From NCBI GenBank assembly GCA_016792805.1, contig JAEUHX010000018.1, positions 62,001-126,000 of the forward strand: a stretch of DNA of 64,000 bases, in the 5' to 3' direction. Source of the DNA: Planctomycetota bacterium. GTDB taxonomy: Bacteria > Planctomycetota > UBA1135 > JACQFD01. Below the pieces are notes generated by a model that ran no database searches, was not told where the DNA came from, and saw only the letters and a program-made list of their open reading frames with translations. Below, one piece after another: positions 9,083-22,595 of this stretch; position 1 is the first letter of the stretch; every line of letters begins with the position of its first letter. The translations under genes and the position numbers were made by a program.

Positions 9083-12000
9083 CTACGCCGGCAGCGGAAC
9101 AGGCGGCGGCGAAGCCGGCCCGAAATCGGCCTCCGGCGGAATGATGGGCTGGGACGGAAGCTCCGGGCTCGGCGAGAACGGCCGGTACTTCGTGGCGAGC
9201 GTCTCGAGGTCGACGTTCTTTTTCACCAGAGTCCGATAGTGGAGGCGGAAACCCGTACCTGTCGGGAGAACGTGTCCCAGGACAACGTTCTCCTTCAGGC
9301 CGATTAGGTTGTCACGCCGACCGGCGATTGCCGCCTCGGTGAGCACCTTCGTCGTCTCCTGGAACGAAGCCGCGGAGAGGAAGGAGTCGGAGCTCAGCGC
9401 CGCCTTAGAGATTCCAAGGAGCAGCGGACGAGCGCGCGGCGGCTTGCGCTTCTCCTTTCGGAGCTTCTCGGCTTCGCCGCGGAAGCGGAACTTGTCAATG
9501 ACCGCTCCGGGCAACAGCGAACTCTCGCCAGGCTCCTCGACCTGCACCTTCCGCATCATCTGGCCGACGATGACTTCAATGTGCTTATCGTCGATCGTCA
9601 CGCCTTGCGAGCGGTAGACACCCTGGATCTGGCCCAGGAGGTAGCGCTGCACGGCGTCCTCGCCCTGAATGCGGAGGATGTCGTGGGGAACGAGCGGCCC
9701 TTCCGTCAGCGTGTCACCGGCGCGCACGCGATCGCCGCGGTGCACGCGCAGATGCTTGCCGACAGGAACGAGGTGCTCGACTTGCTCGGTTCCTTCCTCG
9801 TTCTTCACGAGGATCGAACGCTTGCCGCGGGCCTTCCCGCCCAACTCCACAAATCCATCGATCTCGGACATGACCGCGGGATTCTTGGGCTTTCGGGCTT
9901 CAAACAATTCCGCGACGCGCGGCAGACCGCCTGTAATGTCCTGCGTTCCGCCGAGCTGGCGCGGCGACTTCGCGACGACCGTTCCTGCAGTAATCTTGGC
10001 GCCGTTCTCGACCTCGACGTACGCCTTCTCTGGGATCGGATACAGAGCAATATTCTGACCATCGGCGTCCTGGAGGACGACAGCCGGATGGAGATCGCCC
10101 TTGAACTCCATGACCTGGCGACGCTTGTAGCCGGTCTTCGGGTCCTTTTCGACGCGGATCGTCTTGCCCTCTTCGAGGTCCTCGTAGCTGACCTTTCCAT
10201 CCTTGTCGGCGAGCACCGGAACGAAGTGGGGATCCCAACGGGCAAGCACCTGACGGCCCTGCACGTCGGCTCCTTCCTTCACGAGGATCTCTGCGCCGGC
10301 GGGCACCGTCATGCGCTCGAGCTCCCGTTCCTTGGCGTCGAGGAGGATGATCTCGCCGTTTCGATTCAAAACGACGGACTTGCCCTCGGCATTCCTCACA
10401 ATTCGGAGGTTCTCAAAGCGCACCTTTCCGGAACGCTTCGTCTTGAGCTCCGACTCCTCGATCGCACGGCTCGCCGTTCCGCCGATGTGGAACGTGCGCA
10501 TCGTGAGCTGAGTGCCGGGCTCGCCAATCGACTGGGCCGCGATCATGCCGACCGCGAGCCCCGCCTCGACGACTTCGCCGCGGGAGAGGTCCATGCCGTA
10601 GCACGTGGCGCAGAGGCCAAGGCGTGCTTCGCAAGTGAGCGGGCTGCGGACGAGCACGCGGTCGTAGCCGAGCGCCTCGATCTTGCGCGCTGCATCCTCA
10701 ACGATGATGTCGTTTTCTTTGACAATCACTTCGTCGGAGATCGGGTCGACAATGGTGCTGCGCGACACGCGTCCGCGGATCGCCTGAGCGAGCGTGACCG
10801 CGACGCGGTCGCCGCGATACACAATTCCCTTCGCGATGCCGTTCGGCGTTCCGCAGTCGGTCTCTGTAATGACGACGTTCTGCGCCACGTCGGCGAGCTT
10901 GCGCGTCATGTAGCCGGCGTCGGCTGTCTTGAGAGCCGTGTCGGCGAGACCCTTTCGGGCGCCGTGCGTCGAGGAGAAGTACTCGAGCACCTTCAGCCCT
11001 TCGCGGAAGTTGGACCGAATGGGCGTCTCAATGATCTTTCCGTTCGGCTTCGCCATGAGTCCGCGCATGCCGGAGAGCTGGCGGATCTGGTCGAGCGAGC
11101 CGCGCGCGCCCGAGTGAGCCATACAGAAGATCGGGTTCAGGTACGGCTGGCCGCCGCGAGCATCCTTGCGGAGCTCCTCCATGAGCTCGGAGCCCGTCTG
11201 CTCGCGCGCCGCAGTCCAGAGGTCAATGATCTTGTTGTAACGCTCGCCGTCGGTGATCACGCCCTTCGCGTACTGGGCGCGCACCTTCGAAGCCATCTCT
11301 TCGGTCGAGGCGATGATCTTGTTCTTGCTCGCCGGGATGCGCATGTCGTCCTTCGAGAACGAAAGGCCGGCGCGTGTCGCCCAGCGGAAACCGGTTTCCT
11401 TGAGCTCATCCAGCAGCGCAATCGTGGTCTTGCGCCCGAGGATTTGGTGGCAATCGCTGATGAGGCCCTGGATGCCCTTCTTGTCCAGCTCGTAATTGTA
11501 ATAGGGCATCCCCTTCGGCAGACCATCGTTGAGGATGGCGCGGCCGAGAGTCGTGACGATGGGCTCGCCGAGCTTCTTCTTGGGGTCGCTCGAAGGCACA
11601 TATCCGTGCTCGTTGACGATCACCTCGTGACCAGCGCGATCGATTCGAACCCGAGTGCCCGGAGCGAGCTTGACCTTCACTTTTGCGTGGGTCGAAATCT
11701 TGCGCTCCGCGTAGGCGAGGAACAGCTCGCCCGACGAGGAGAACGACTTCCCCTCGCCGATCTGCGGTCCGCGGTCCGACGATAGGTAGAAGATCCCGAG
11801 GACGATGTCCTGGGAAGGCGCGATAATTGGATTTCCGCTCGCAGGCGAGAAAATGTTGTTCGTCGCGAGCATCAGCGTGCTGGCCTCGATCTGCGCCTCA
11901 TAGGAGAGCGGCAGGTGGACGGCCATCTGATCGCCGTCGAAGTCAGCGTTGAAGCCCGTGCAGACGAGCGGATGGATCTTGATGGCGTTGCCTTCGATGA

Positions 12001-13333
12001 GCACCGGCTCGAACGCCTGGATGCCCATGCGGTGCAGCGTAGGCGCACGATTCAACAGAACCGGGTGATCATTGATCACTTCTTCGAGGATGTCGTAAAC
12101 CTCCTCGTCGCGGCGCTCGAGCATCTTCTTGGCCGACTTGATTGTGTCGGCGAGGCCGAGTTCGCGAAGACGCCGGATGATGAACGGCTGGAAGAGCTCG
12201 AGCGCGATCGCCTTGGGCAGACCGCACTGATGCAGCTTCAGATCGGGACCGACGACGATCACAGAACGCGCCGAATAGTCGACGCGCTTGCCGAGCAGGT
12301 TCTCGCGGAAGCGACCCTGCTTGCCCTTGATCATGTCGGTCAGCGACTTCAGCGGGCGGTTGCTGGAGCCGAGCACCGGACGCCGGCAGCGGCCGTTGTC
12401 GAAGAGCGCATCGACCGACTGCTGCAGCATGCGCTTTTCGTTGCGAATGATGACTTCCGGCGCGTTGAGATCGAGCAGCTTCTTCAATCGGTTGTTTCGA
12501 TTGATGAGGCGGCGATACAGATCGTTGAGATCACTCGTGGCGAAATTGCCGCTGTCGAGCAGCACGAGCGGGCGCAGATCCGGCGGAATCACCGGGATGA
12601 CCTCAAGAATCATCCACTCCGGGCGATTGTTGGAATCGCGGAGCATCTCGACGACCTTGAGACGCTTGATGATGTCCTTGAGGCGCTGCTTGCTCTTCGT
12701 CGTGGTGAGCTCCTTGCGCAGCCTCACCGACAGCTCATCCAGGTCGAGCTTCCTGAGGAGCTTGCGGACAGCCTCGGCGCCCATGCCCGCCTCGAAGCGG
12801 TTGCCGTATTCGGCACGCGCGCGCCGGTACTCCTCCTCGGTGAGGAGCTTGTACTCGCGGTCCTTCTGCTTGGGCTTCAGCGCATCGATGCCGCCGTCGG
12901 TGATGACGACGTAGTCCTGGAAGTAGACCACGCGCTCGAGATCGGCCGTCTTCATGTTGAGAAGATTGCCGATCCGCGACGGAGTCGACTTGAAGAACCA
13001 GATGTGGGCGACGGGCGCGGCGAGGTTGATGTGCCCCATGCGCTTTCGGCGCACGCGGCTATGAGTAATCATCACTCCGCACTTATCGCAAACGATGCCC
13101 TTGTGCTTGATCCCCTTGTACTTTCCGCAGGCGCACTCCCAGTCCTTCTCAGGACCGAAAATGCGCTCGCAGAACAGGCCGTCCTTCTCGGGCCGGTACG
13201 TTCGATAGTTGATCGTCTCGGGCTTCTTGACCTCGCCGTACGACCACGACCGGATGTCCTCCGGTGACGCAAGCCGGATCGTCACCGAAGCAAAGTCGTT
13301 GATGCGGTCGTAGTTGACGTTGACTTCAGCCAT
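9083..13333 (-). CDS. rpoC: RNA polymerase beta' subunit
   Basis: This 1416-residue protein is the beta' subunit. The N-terminal zinc site is CACGKYKG...CDKCG near residues 70-90, the catalytic Mg-binding motif [16 protein letters not shown] is present, and the second zinc site appears as [19 protein letters not shown]. The sequence is colinear with bacterial RpoC through the trigger-loop region [19 protein letters not shown] and the C-terminal [18 protein letters not shown]. The tail ends in a Pro-rich stretch. It follows rpoB by 151 bp. Confidence 0.99.
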   Translation of the reverse strand: MAEVNVNYDRINDFASVTIRLASPEDIRSWSYGEVKKPETINYRTYRPEKDGLFCERIFGPEKDWECACGKYKGIKHKGIVCDKCGVMITHSRVRRKRMGHINLAAPVAHIWFFKSTPSRIGNLLNMKTADLERVVYFQDYVVITDGGIDALKPKQKDREYKLLTEEEYRRARAEYGNRFEAGMGAEAVRKLLRKLDLDELSVRLRKELTTTKSKQRLKDIIKRLKVVEMLRDSNNRPEWMILEVIPVIPPDLRPLVLLDSGNFATSDLNDLYRRLINRNNRLKKLLDLNAPEVIIRNEKRMLQQSVDALFDNGRCRRPVLGSSNRPLKSLTDMIKGKQGRFRENLLGKRVDYSARSVIVVGPDLKLHQCGLPKAIALELFQPFIIRRLRELGLADTIKSAKKMLERRDEEVYDILEEVINDHPVLLNRAPTLHRMGIQAFEPVLIEGNAIKIHPLVCTGFNADFDGDQMAVHLPLSYEAQIEASTLMLATNNIFSPASGNPIIAPSQDIVLGIFYLSSDRGPQIGEGKSFSSSGELFLAYAERKISTHAKVKVKLAPGTRVRIDRAGHEVIVNEHGYVPSSDPKKKLGEPIVTTLGRAILNDGLPKGMPYYNYELDKKGIQGLISDCHQILGRKTTIALLDELKETGFRWATRAGLSFSKDDMRIPASKNKIIASTEEMASKVRAQYAKGVITDGERYNKIIDLWTAAREQTGSELMEELRKDARGGQPYLNPIFCMAHSGARGSLDQIRQLSGMRGLMAKPNGKIIETPIRSNFREGLKVLEYFSSTHGARKGLADTALKTADAGYMTRKLADVAQNVVITETDCGTPNGIAKGIVYRGDRVAVTLAQAIRGRVSRSTIVDPISDEVIVKENDIIVEDAARKIEALGYDRVLVRSPLTCEARLGLCATCYGMDLSRGEVVEAGLAVGMIAAQSIGEPGTQLTMRTFHIGGTASRAIEESELKTKRSGKVRFENLRIVRNAEGKSVVLNRNGEIILLDAKERELERMTVPAGAEILVKEGADVQGRQVLARWDPHFVPVLADKDGKVSYEDLEEGKTIRVEKDPKTGYKRRQVMEFKGDLHPAVVLQDADGQNIALYPIPEKAYVEVENGAKITAGTVVAKSPRQLGGTQDITGGLPRVAELFEARKPKNPAVMSEIDGFVELGGKARGKRSILVKNEEGTEQVEHLVPVGKHLRVHRGDRVRAGDTLTEGPLVPHDILRIQGEDAVQRYLLGQIQGVYRSQGVTIDDKHIEVIVGQMMRKVQVEEPGESSLLPGAVIDKFRFRGEAEKLRKEKRKPPRARPLLLGISKAALSSDSFLSAASFQETTKVLTEAAIAGRRDNLIGLKENVVLGHVLPTGTGFRLHYRTLVKKNVDLETLATKYRPFSPSPELPSQPIIPPEADFGPASPPPVPLPA

Positions 13334-13484
13334 GGGGAGTCGCCCTCGATGTTGCGGGTCGGGTGCTCGTGGAAGCGCGCCGCCCGATTCGTGAGCTGTG
13401 GATTTCTGAAAAGTGGATTGTTCGGGAAGGTTCGAAGGTGGATGAGGAGGGCTCGCCGATGGGGCGACCCCTCCCCCGTTCCAA

Positions 13485-17273
<3,789 letters not shown>

Positions 17274-17746
17274 CGTGTGGACTCGAGCCCGAGGAGAATC
17301 AGTGGCCGCGTCGGGCAGTCCGGGCACGGGAGACATCTCCGTGCACTCGAACGCCAGCTCGTAGCGGCAAGCCGATCCAAAGGGTGCAGAGCGCGTGAGA
17401 ACTCTGCGCGGAAATCAATTCTGACGGAGAGACGGCCGGCCCAGGCTGGACCGCTGCCGTCGGTCGGGAGCTGAAACGGGAGCGCGAGAGATTCGGCTCA
17501 ACCAAGGGACGGTCTATCTAGCCGGCCGGCCCACGGTTTGCAAGAAAGGCGAGGAAGCCGGTGAAGGCCAAGACCTCCACCGACTCCCGCGGGGTTCACC
17601 CTGAAGCCTTTTGCCATTCCGGGGTCTCAGGCCTTCGACGGCGCCTTGGACATCGGTGCACCAGAGAACTCTGGCGACTCGGAGCCGGACGCCGACGGTG
17701 GCGCGAGACAACGCTTTCCGGAGATGCCGTCGCGTAGGACAGAGTC
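17274..17746 (-). other. Intergenic region between rplL and rpoB
   Basis: This 473-bp gap has no gene on either strand that I can support. It contains the rpoB promoter candidate (17515-17543) with the palindrome CCGGCCGG in the spacer, and a leader of about 240 nt before rpoB. In E. coli the same interval carries an attenuator and an RNase III site; nothing equivalent could be proven here. Confidence 0.5.
17515..17543 (-). promoter_or_regulatory. sigma70-like promoter for rpoBC
   Basis: On the minus strand TTGCAA and TAGATA are 17 bases apart, inside the rplL-rpoB gap. Spacing is ideal and the -10 box is good. It would allow rpoBC to be transcribed separately from rplKAJL. Confidence 0.55.
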
Positions 17747-18142
17747 CTACTTGACGGCGACCGTAGCGCCAGCCTTGGTGAGGAGGTCCTTGATCTTCTC
17801 GGCCTCCTCCTTCGACACGCCGTTCTTGACGGGCTTGGGGGCGCCGTCGACAAGGTCCTTCGCCTCTTTGAGGCCAAGGCCCGTGACGGTGCGGACTTCC
17901 TTGATGACGTTGATCTTGTTCGCACCAGCGTTCTCAAGGATCACGTCAAAGGAGGTCTTCTCCTCTGCCGCTGCGGCGGCGCCGCCACCGCCCGCGCCAG
18001 GCGCTGCGGCGACTGCCATCGCGACCGGAGCCGCGGCCGTCACACCAAACTTCGTCTCGAAAGCATCCTTGAACTCCTTGAGCTCAAGCAGGGTCATCTT
18101 CTCGAACTTACCAATAAGTTCGTCCACGAGGGCGCTAGCCAT
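17747..18142 (-). CDS. rplL: 50S ribosomal protein L7/L12
   Basis: L7/L12 forms the flexible stalk that recruits translational GTPases. The 131-residue acidic protein has an N-terminal dimerisation helix ([20 protein letters not shown]), an Ala/Gly-rich hinge near residues 35-60, and the C-terminal domain [20 protein letters not shown] with [19 protein letters not shown]. It follows rplJ by 264 bp. Confidence 0.98.
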   Translation of the reverse strand: MASALVDELIGKFEKMTLLELKEFKDAFETKFGVTAAAPVAMAVAAAPGAGGGGAAAAAEEKTSFDVILENAGANKINVIKEVRTVTGLGLKEAKDLVDGAPKPVKNGVSKEEAEKIKDLLTKAGATVAVK

Positions 18143-18406
18143 GCTGCCTCCAAATGGAGAATTGCGTTGTGGGAAAGGTCAGGGATCAGGGAAGAACGAT
18201 GGCGGGGCTTCTGGGTGCTCGCGCTCTTGAGAGGAGAGGCGGCGGCCGGAGAGACAGGCTCCGGTGTCCCAGGGTTTCGCCGGCTCAGCCTCTTGGAGTG
18301 ATCACTCCCGAACAGCACAAGCCGGCCTGGCCCCGATAAGGAGCAACACAGAAATCAGGGGCACTGAATCCAGGGTTCTGAATTCAGGACCACCGCGGGG
18401 CGGTGA

Positions 18407-18946
18407 TTACGCAGCCCCCTCCTTCTCCTTCTTGTCGATGAGTGCTGCGACGAGGCGTGCGGGAGTCGCGAGGGCGGACTGCGCGAGCGAAGGCACGTTC
18501 GCCGCAGTTCCGGTCACGTTCCCGAGCACCATCGAGAGGAGTTCCTTCTTGCCAGGGAGGCCCGTGAGGGCCTTCACCTGATCGGGCGAGAGGGCTGCAC
18601 CCTGGAGGTAGCCACCCTTCACCTCGATACCGGGCGCCGACTTCGCCTTGCGGGCGGCATCGAGCACCTTGGCGGCGGCGATCACTCGCTCGACATCGCC
18701 GAAGGCGATCGCAGTCGGACCCTTGATGAGCTTGGCCGCATCGGCGCTCATCTTCGACGACAGCGCCAGTCGGGCGATGCGATTGCGCACGACGGAGAGC
18801 TCGACACGCTCCTTGCGGAACTGCTTGCGAAGCTCGCGATCTTGCGCCGTCGTGTGCTTTTCAAACTTGAGGAAGATGGCGGCTTCGAGCGACGAGAAGA
18901 GCTTCTCGTACTCGCTGTACATCTTCCGATTAATCACATTCGGCAT
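18407..18946 (-). CDS. rplJ: 50S ribosomal protein L10
   Basis: L10 anchors the L7/L12 stalk to 23S rRNA. The 179-residue protein has MPNVINRKMYSEYEKLFSSL at the start, VVRNRIARLALS and KGPTAIAFGDVERVIAAAKV in the globular domain, and a C-terminal helix LAQSALATPARLVAALIDKK for L12 dimers. The order rplK-rplA-rplJ-rplL is standard. The 104-bp gap upstream may hold an L10 autoregulatory leader, not examined further. Confidence 0.95.
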   Translation of the reverse strand: MPNVINRKMYSEYEKLFSSLEAAIFLKFEKHTTAQDRELRKQFRKERVELSVVRNRIARLALSSKMSADAAKLIKGPTAIAFGDVERVIAAAKVLDAARKAKSAPGIEVKGGYLQGAALSPDQVKALTGLPGKKELLSMVLGNVTGTAANVPSLAQSALATPARLVAALIDKKEKEGAA

Positions 18947-19050
18947 GGGAGGAAGCTACAAAAGTGTTTGGATGTTTGGTGAGTCTGTGCTGCGCGATTT
19001 GTGCGCACGCCGGCTTGCTGCGGCTCGCGATCTCGATGGATGCGGAGAAC

Positions 19051-19734
19051 TTATCGCAGGTCGAGCGGGATGCCGGGTCCCATGGTCGAGGACATCACAA
19101 CCTTACGAATGAAGATTCCCTTCGCGGCTGCCGGACGCATGTGGCGGATGTGGTCCACAAATGCATTCACGTTGGCTTCGAGGTCGTCGTTCTGGAACGA
19201 GCGCTTCCCGACGGGAGCCTGGACGGAGCCACCCGGATCGGTGCGGAACTCCACTTTTCCGGCCTTGAACTCGCGAACAGCCTGCGCCACGTCGGAGGTC
19301 ACTGTGCCCGACTTGGGCGACGGCATCTTGCCCTGCGGGCCGAGGACCTTACCGAGCTTGCCGACGTGCTTCATCATGTCGGGCGCCGCGATCACCACAT
19401 CAAATTCGGTCCAGCCGTCTCCGATGCGCTTCGCGAGATCCTCCGAACCGACGACATCGGCGCCGGCCGCCTTCGCTTCGTCGGCGCGACCGCCTTCCGC
19501 GAACACCACGACGCGCACCGACTTGCCGAGCCCCTTCGGGAGCGACACGGCGCCGCGCACCAGCTGGTCGGACTTCTTCGGGTCGATGCCGAGATGGATC
19601 GCGATCTCCACCGTCTCATCGAACTTTGCAGGGGGAAGCGTCTTGAGCAACCCCACTGCATCGCGAACGGAGTAGAGCTTGGCGCGATCGACGCGCTCGG
19701 AGGCTTTTCGGTAGCGCTTGCTGGCGACAACCAT
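19051..19734 (-). CDS. rplA: 50S ribosomal protein L1
   Basis: L1 forms the mobile stalk at the E site and represses its own operon in many bacteria. The 227-residue protein contains KFDETVEIAIHLGIDPKKSD, the start of the RNA-binding domain, and KLGKVLGPQGKMPSPKSGTV, the conserved loop of domain II. It follows rplK by 99 bp. Confidence 0.98.
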   Translation of the reverse strand: MVVASKRYRKASERVDRAKLYSVRDAVGLLKTLPPAKFDETVEIAIHLGIDPKKSDQLVRGAVSLPKGLGKSVRVVVFAEGGRADEAKAAGADVVGSEDLAKRIGDGWTEFDVVIAAPDMMKHVGKLGKVLGPQGKMPSPKSGTVTSDVAQAVREFKAGKVEFRTDPGGSVQAPVGKRSFQNDDLEANVNAFVDHIRHMRPAAAKGIFIRKVVMSSTMGPGIPLDLR

Positions 19735-19833
19735 GGCTTGCGAACTCGGAGAGGATTTCTAGAAGTGATTTTCTAAAGTGAGCGTTGCGGCAGTGCAGAT
19801 TCCGGCGGCGCCGACTTCGGCCCCGCCAGAAAA

Positions 19834-20259
19834 TTAGCCTTCCACCACAATTCCGCAGGAGCGGGCCGTGCCCTCCACCATGCGCATCGCAGCTTCGACG
19901 GTGTCGGCATTCAAGTCGGCCATCTTCGACTGCGCAATTTCGCGGACCTGGCTCTTCGTCACCTTTCCGGACACGGCCTTGCCCGGAGTGCTCGCGGCCG
20001 TCGCGATGCCAGCCGCCTTCTTCAGAAGCACCGACGCGGGCGGCGACTTCGTGATGAATGTGAACGAGCGGTCGGTGAAGACGGAAATCTCCACCGGGAT
20101 CGTGAGGCCAGCCGTCGCCTTGGTGCGATCGTTGAACTGCCGGACAAACTCACCGATGTTCACGCCGTGCGCACCGAGGGCCGGACCGACGGGCGGTGCA
20201 GGCGTCGCCTGCCCTCCGGGGCATTGCAGCTTGATCTTGGTCTTGAGCTCTTTCGCCAT
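19834..20259 (-). CDS. rplK: 50S ribosomal protein L11
   Basis: L11 binds the GTPase-associated region of 23S rRNA. The 141-residue protein shows [20 protein letters not shown] (usually ...[15 protein letters not shown]), [16 protein letters not shown] and the C-terminal RNA-binding stretch [12 protein letters not shown]. Length is normal. It is the first ribosomal protein gene after nusG, with a 311-bp gap between them. Confidence 0.98.
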   Translation of the reverse strand: MAKELKTKIKLQCPGGQATPAPPVGPALGAHGVNIGEFVRQFNDRTKATAGLTIPVEISVFTDRSFTFITKSPPASVLLKKAAGIATAASTPGKAVSGKVTKSQVREIAQSKMADLNADTVEAAMRMVEGTARSCGIVVEG

Positions 20260-20570
20260 AACTGTGAAATCAGTCTTGCTTTGAGTTCAGTCGTGCTGTG
20301 AGTTCGGTGGGCGGATCCCGCGTCGGGCGGCGGTTTCAGCGCAATTCCGCTCCACCAGGGAGCGGATCGCGATTCGGCTGCTTGAGCCGACGCCCGGGGG
20401 GAAAAAGGGCGAGGATGATAGCGACCGCCGACGACCGACGCGAGAGGTCGCACGGCAAATTCAGGCCCGAGCCAGCGAATCGAGGAGGCCGAGTCCCCTC
20501 GGAACGAGCGGAACTCCCGCGCGCGCAGCCGCGAATCCCTGGCGCGCGACCGTGATCGTCGCGACCCGTA
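20260..20570 (-). other. Intergenic region between nusG and rplK
   Basis: This 311-bp gap carries no supported gene. On the minus strand it has a TATCAT hexamer (near 20414-20419) that could be a -10 box, but no good -35 box at 16-18 bases. Short repeats of the type GAACTCACAGC / GAACTCAAAGC lie just ahead of the rplK start. Confidence 0.4.
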
Positions 20571-21122
20571 TTAGACCGGCTCCACCTTCCAGTACTCGAT
20601 ATCGACGGGATTCGAGCGCCCGAAGATCGTCACCATCACGCGGACCCGGCCGCGCTCCGGATCGACCTCTTCGACAACACCCTCGAAGCCCTCGAAAGGG
20701 CCTTCTTGGATTTTCACATGGTCGTTCTTGGCGAACCCGATCGCCAAGGTCGGGCTCGCTTCAGAGGTCTCCATCTGCCCCAGGATTTTGCGCACTTCTT
20801 CGTCGGACATGGGCGTCGCGTGGCTGTGGGTGCCGAGGACGTCTCCGAATCCCGGTGTCTCGCGGATAATCGACCAAACCTCCATCGCGCGAACCTCATC
20901 GTTCTCGTCGACGTCGGCTTCGATCATCACATATCCAGGGAGAATCTTCTTTTGGGTCACGCGCTTTCGACCCGCTTTGATCTCATTGACCTTCTCGGTC
21001 GGCACGAGAACGCGCGGAATGCGCGCTTCCATGCCGGCGGCTTTCACTCGCTTGAGGAGGCTCTCACGAACGCGGTCCTCCTTGTTGGATTGCACGCGAA
21101 CGACGTACCAGCGGAGCGTCAT
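20571..21122 (-). CDS. nusG: Transcription termination/antitermination factor NusG
   Basis: NusG couples RNA polymerase to the ribosome and to Rho. The ATG at 21120-21122 gives MTLRWYVVRVQSNKEDRVRE, matching the NGN domain start; a longer in-frame reading adds 30 unrelated residues. The NGN core has LVPTEKVNEIKAGRKRVTQK and PGYVMIEADVDEND. The C-terminal KOW domain shows GPFEGFEGVVEEVDPERGRV. At 183 residues it is of normal length and follows secE by 151 bp. Confidence 0.97.
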   Translation of the reverse strand: MTLRWYVVRVQSNKEDRVRESLLKRVKAAGMEARIPRVLVPTEKVNEIKAGRKRVTQKKILPGYVMIEADVDENDEVRAMEVWSIIRETPGFGDVLGTHSHATPMSDEEVRKILGQMETSEASPTLAIGFAKNDHVKIQEGPFEGFEGVVEEVDPERGRVRVMVTIFGRSNPVDIEYWKVEPV

Positions 21123-21273
21123 GGGAGTGTGGCCTGTGAGAAGATTGTGCGAAAAAGTGAACTGTAAGGATCGGCGGCAGGGGCGAACCGTGGCGGAGGA
21201 CGAAGACCCCACAGAAGTCTGCCCTGGGTCTCGCCGATCGAGGCGCCCTCCGAGCAGATTCGATCGAGCAGCG

Positions 21274-21774
21274 TCAATAGAGCAGCTTGTCGATGAGCTG
21301 ACTCAATCCAAAATCGTAAACTGCCACCAACAAAAAGATCACTAATACTGTAATCAGAACGATGAGGCTCGAGCTCGCCGTATCAGGCATGGTCGGCCAA
21401 GTCACTTTCTTGAGCTCGGCCTCGGTCTCGATCAGGAGATCAGCGACGTGGGGCCGGTTAAGCCAGAACTGAAACACCGCCATACCCGCGAGGAACACGA
21501 GCCCTGCGATCAGGATCGCCGGTGTCACCGGCCACTCGACCAGCGGCAGCTCCTCCACAATCTTCGTTCGAAGCGAACTCGCCCACTCGTATCGCAGGTC
21601 TGCGAGAGTCTCGGCGAGGCGGAAGCAGCCGTAGAACCACAGAACGGTCAGGCCCCAAAACGCGGACAAGCGAACGTATCGCCCTTGCTCGGGCTTGTAG
21701 GTTCGCAAGCTGTCCAACAGCGAGGACGAGCTACCGGAGCTCGAGGCCGAGAGAGCTTGGGATTCCGTGGTCAC
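21274..21774 (-). CDS. secE: Preprotein translocase subunit SecE (extended form)
   Basis: SecE stabilises the SecYEG channel. Only the last third matches the compact SecE: ETEAELKKVTWPTMPDTASS followed by a membrane helix SLIVLITVLVIFLLVAVYDF. Before it are two extra membrane segments (around SAFWGLTVLWFYGCF and AILIAGLVFLAGMAVFQFWL), giving three in all. A GTG at 21772-21774 is the likely start (166 residues); earlier in-frame codons read low-complexity sequence. I recall extended SecE forms of this kind in planctomycetes. It lies directly before nusG. Confidence 0.9.
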   Translation of the reverse strand: MTTESQALSASSSGSSSSLLDSLRTYKPEQGRYVRLSAFWGLTVLWFYGCFRLAETLADLRYEWASSLRTKIVEELPLVEWPVTPAILIAGLVFLAGMAVFQFWLNRPHVADLLIETEAELKKVTWPTMPDTASSSLIVLITVLVIFLLVAVYDFGLSQLIDKLLY

Positions 21775-22039
21775 GTCGGCGGGAAGATAGGGAAATGGAT
21801 CTCGCGATCGAAGGGAGCGGTGTTGGGGTCGAGGAGCGCTGAGCGCTTGGCCGCTTCGGTTCCGAGCCCTGCCGCTGCGATGCGAGATCGAACGGAAGTC
21901 CGAAACGTACGGCCCGCCCAAGCGCCTCGGGGGCTCGGAGACCTGCCGGTCGAGGAGCTACCCGCTGGGGTCTCGAGGCCAAAGCGTCTGCAGAGAGGAG
22001 CAGACGCAGGAGCCTGTATGTCCCAGTGAGGAGGGACGC

Positions 22040-22198
22040 TCAGACCTTCTTCTCTTTGTGGATCTGGTGGGATCCGCAGAAGCGGCAGTACTTACGGAGC
22101 TCCAGCTTGTAGCCGGCCTTCTGCCGCTTGAAAGTCGTGTAGTTCCGATTGTTACAGACGGAACACTCGAGGAAGACGTAACGCTCTTTGTTTTTCAT
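22040..22198 (-). CDS. rpmG: 50S ribosomal protein L33, zinc-binding form
   Basis: A 52-codon frame from the ATG at 22196-22198 encodes a protein starting MKNKERYVFLECSVCNNRNY and ending QIHKEKKV. Two CxxC pairs (residues 12-15 and 38-41) mark the zinc-binding (C+) form of L33. The position between tuf and secE is the usual one for rpmG. It is too short to stand out by length alone, but the family match is clear. Confidence 0.96.
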   Translation of the reverse strand: MKNKERYVFLECSVCNNRNYTTFKRQKAGYKLELRKYCRFCGSHQIHKEKKV

Positions 22199-22583
22199 GG
22201 TTGGAGATTGATGCTTGGACGGTTCGCGCGCCGAGCCCCGAGGTCCTGGGTTGGGGTCTGAGGGACTCGATATCCGCGCGTCTCATCACCGCGGCCGGTC
22301 CCGCGACGGGTACCGACCCTAAGCGGCCCAACACGATGACTTCGTTTCCCCTCTTCGACTAGGGGGTTGCCCTGTTGGGCCCCGAGAGTTCGGGGGGCCA
22401 TGCCTCGCCGCCGCATTCGATCGCCGAGGGCCCGTCCCGACCGATGGGGCGGAACGGGCTTGGAGGCGAAGCCACTCGACCCGCAAGGACGGGTCGAGCG
22501 GCGCGCGAAGCTCAGATCCTCGCTCTCGCGAAGATCGATTCGACGAGGACCTGCTCGAAGAGGACCTGTTAGACGAGGATCTG
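22199..22583 (-). other. Intergenic region between tuf and rpmG
   Basis: This 385-bp stretch holds no gene. It contains a degenerate 15-bp tandem repeat immediately after the tuf stop (22536-22595), a perfect 9-bp hairpin (22475-22498), and a second GC-rich dyad near 22376-22400. The tRNA-Trp gene often found between tuf and secE is absent. Confidence 0.6.
22475..22498 (-). terminator. Hairpin downstream of tuf
   Basis: CTCGACCCG and CGGGTCGAG form a perfect 9-bp stem with a 6-base loop, 86 bp past the tuf stop codon. No U-run follows, so a role as terminator or processing site is tentative. Confidence 0.4.
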
Positions 22584-22595
22584 TTAGACGAGGAT
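22551..22595 (-). repeat. 15-bp tandem repeat spanning the tuf stop codon
   Basis: The plus-strand unit CTGTTAGACGAGGAT occurs twice without mismatch (22566-22580 and 22581-22595), preceded by a diverged copy (22551-22565). The right-hand perfect copy contains the tuf stop codon and last codons, so the next copy repeats Ile-Leu-Val-stop after the real stop. Confidence 0.85.

Noticed and set aside
9581..13267. Long plus-strand open frames opposite rpoC
   Set aside because: Antisense shadows of rpoC with no recognisable domains and biased composition.
22199..22583. Possible tRNA-Trp between tuf and secE
   Set aside because: No CCA anticodon arm or T-arm consensus is present in either strand of this stretch.
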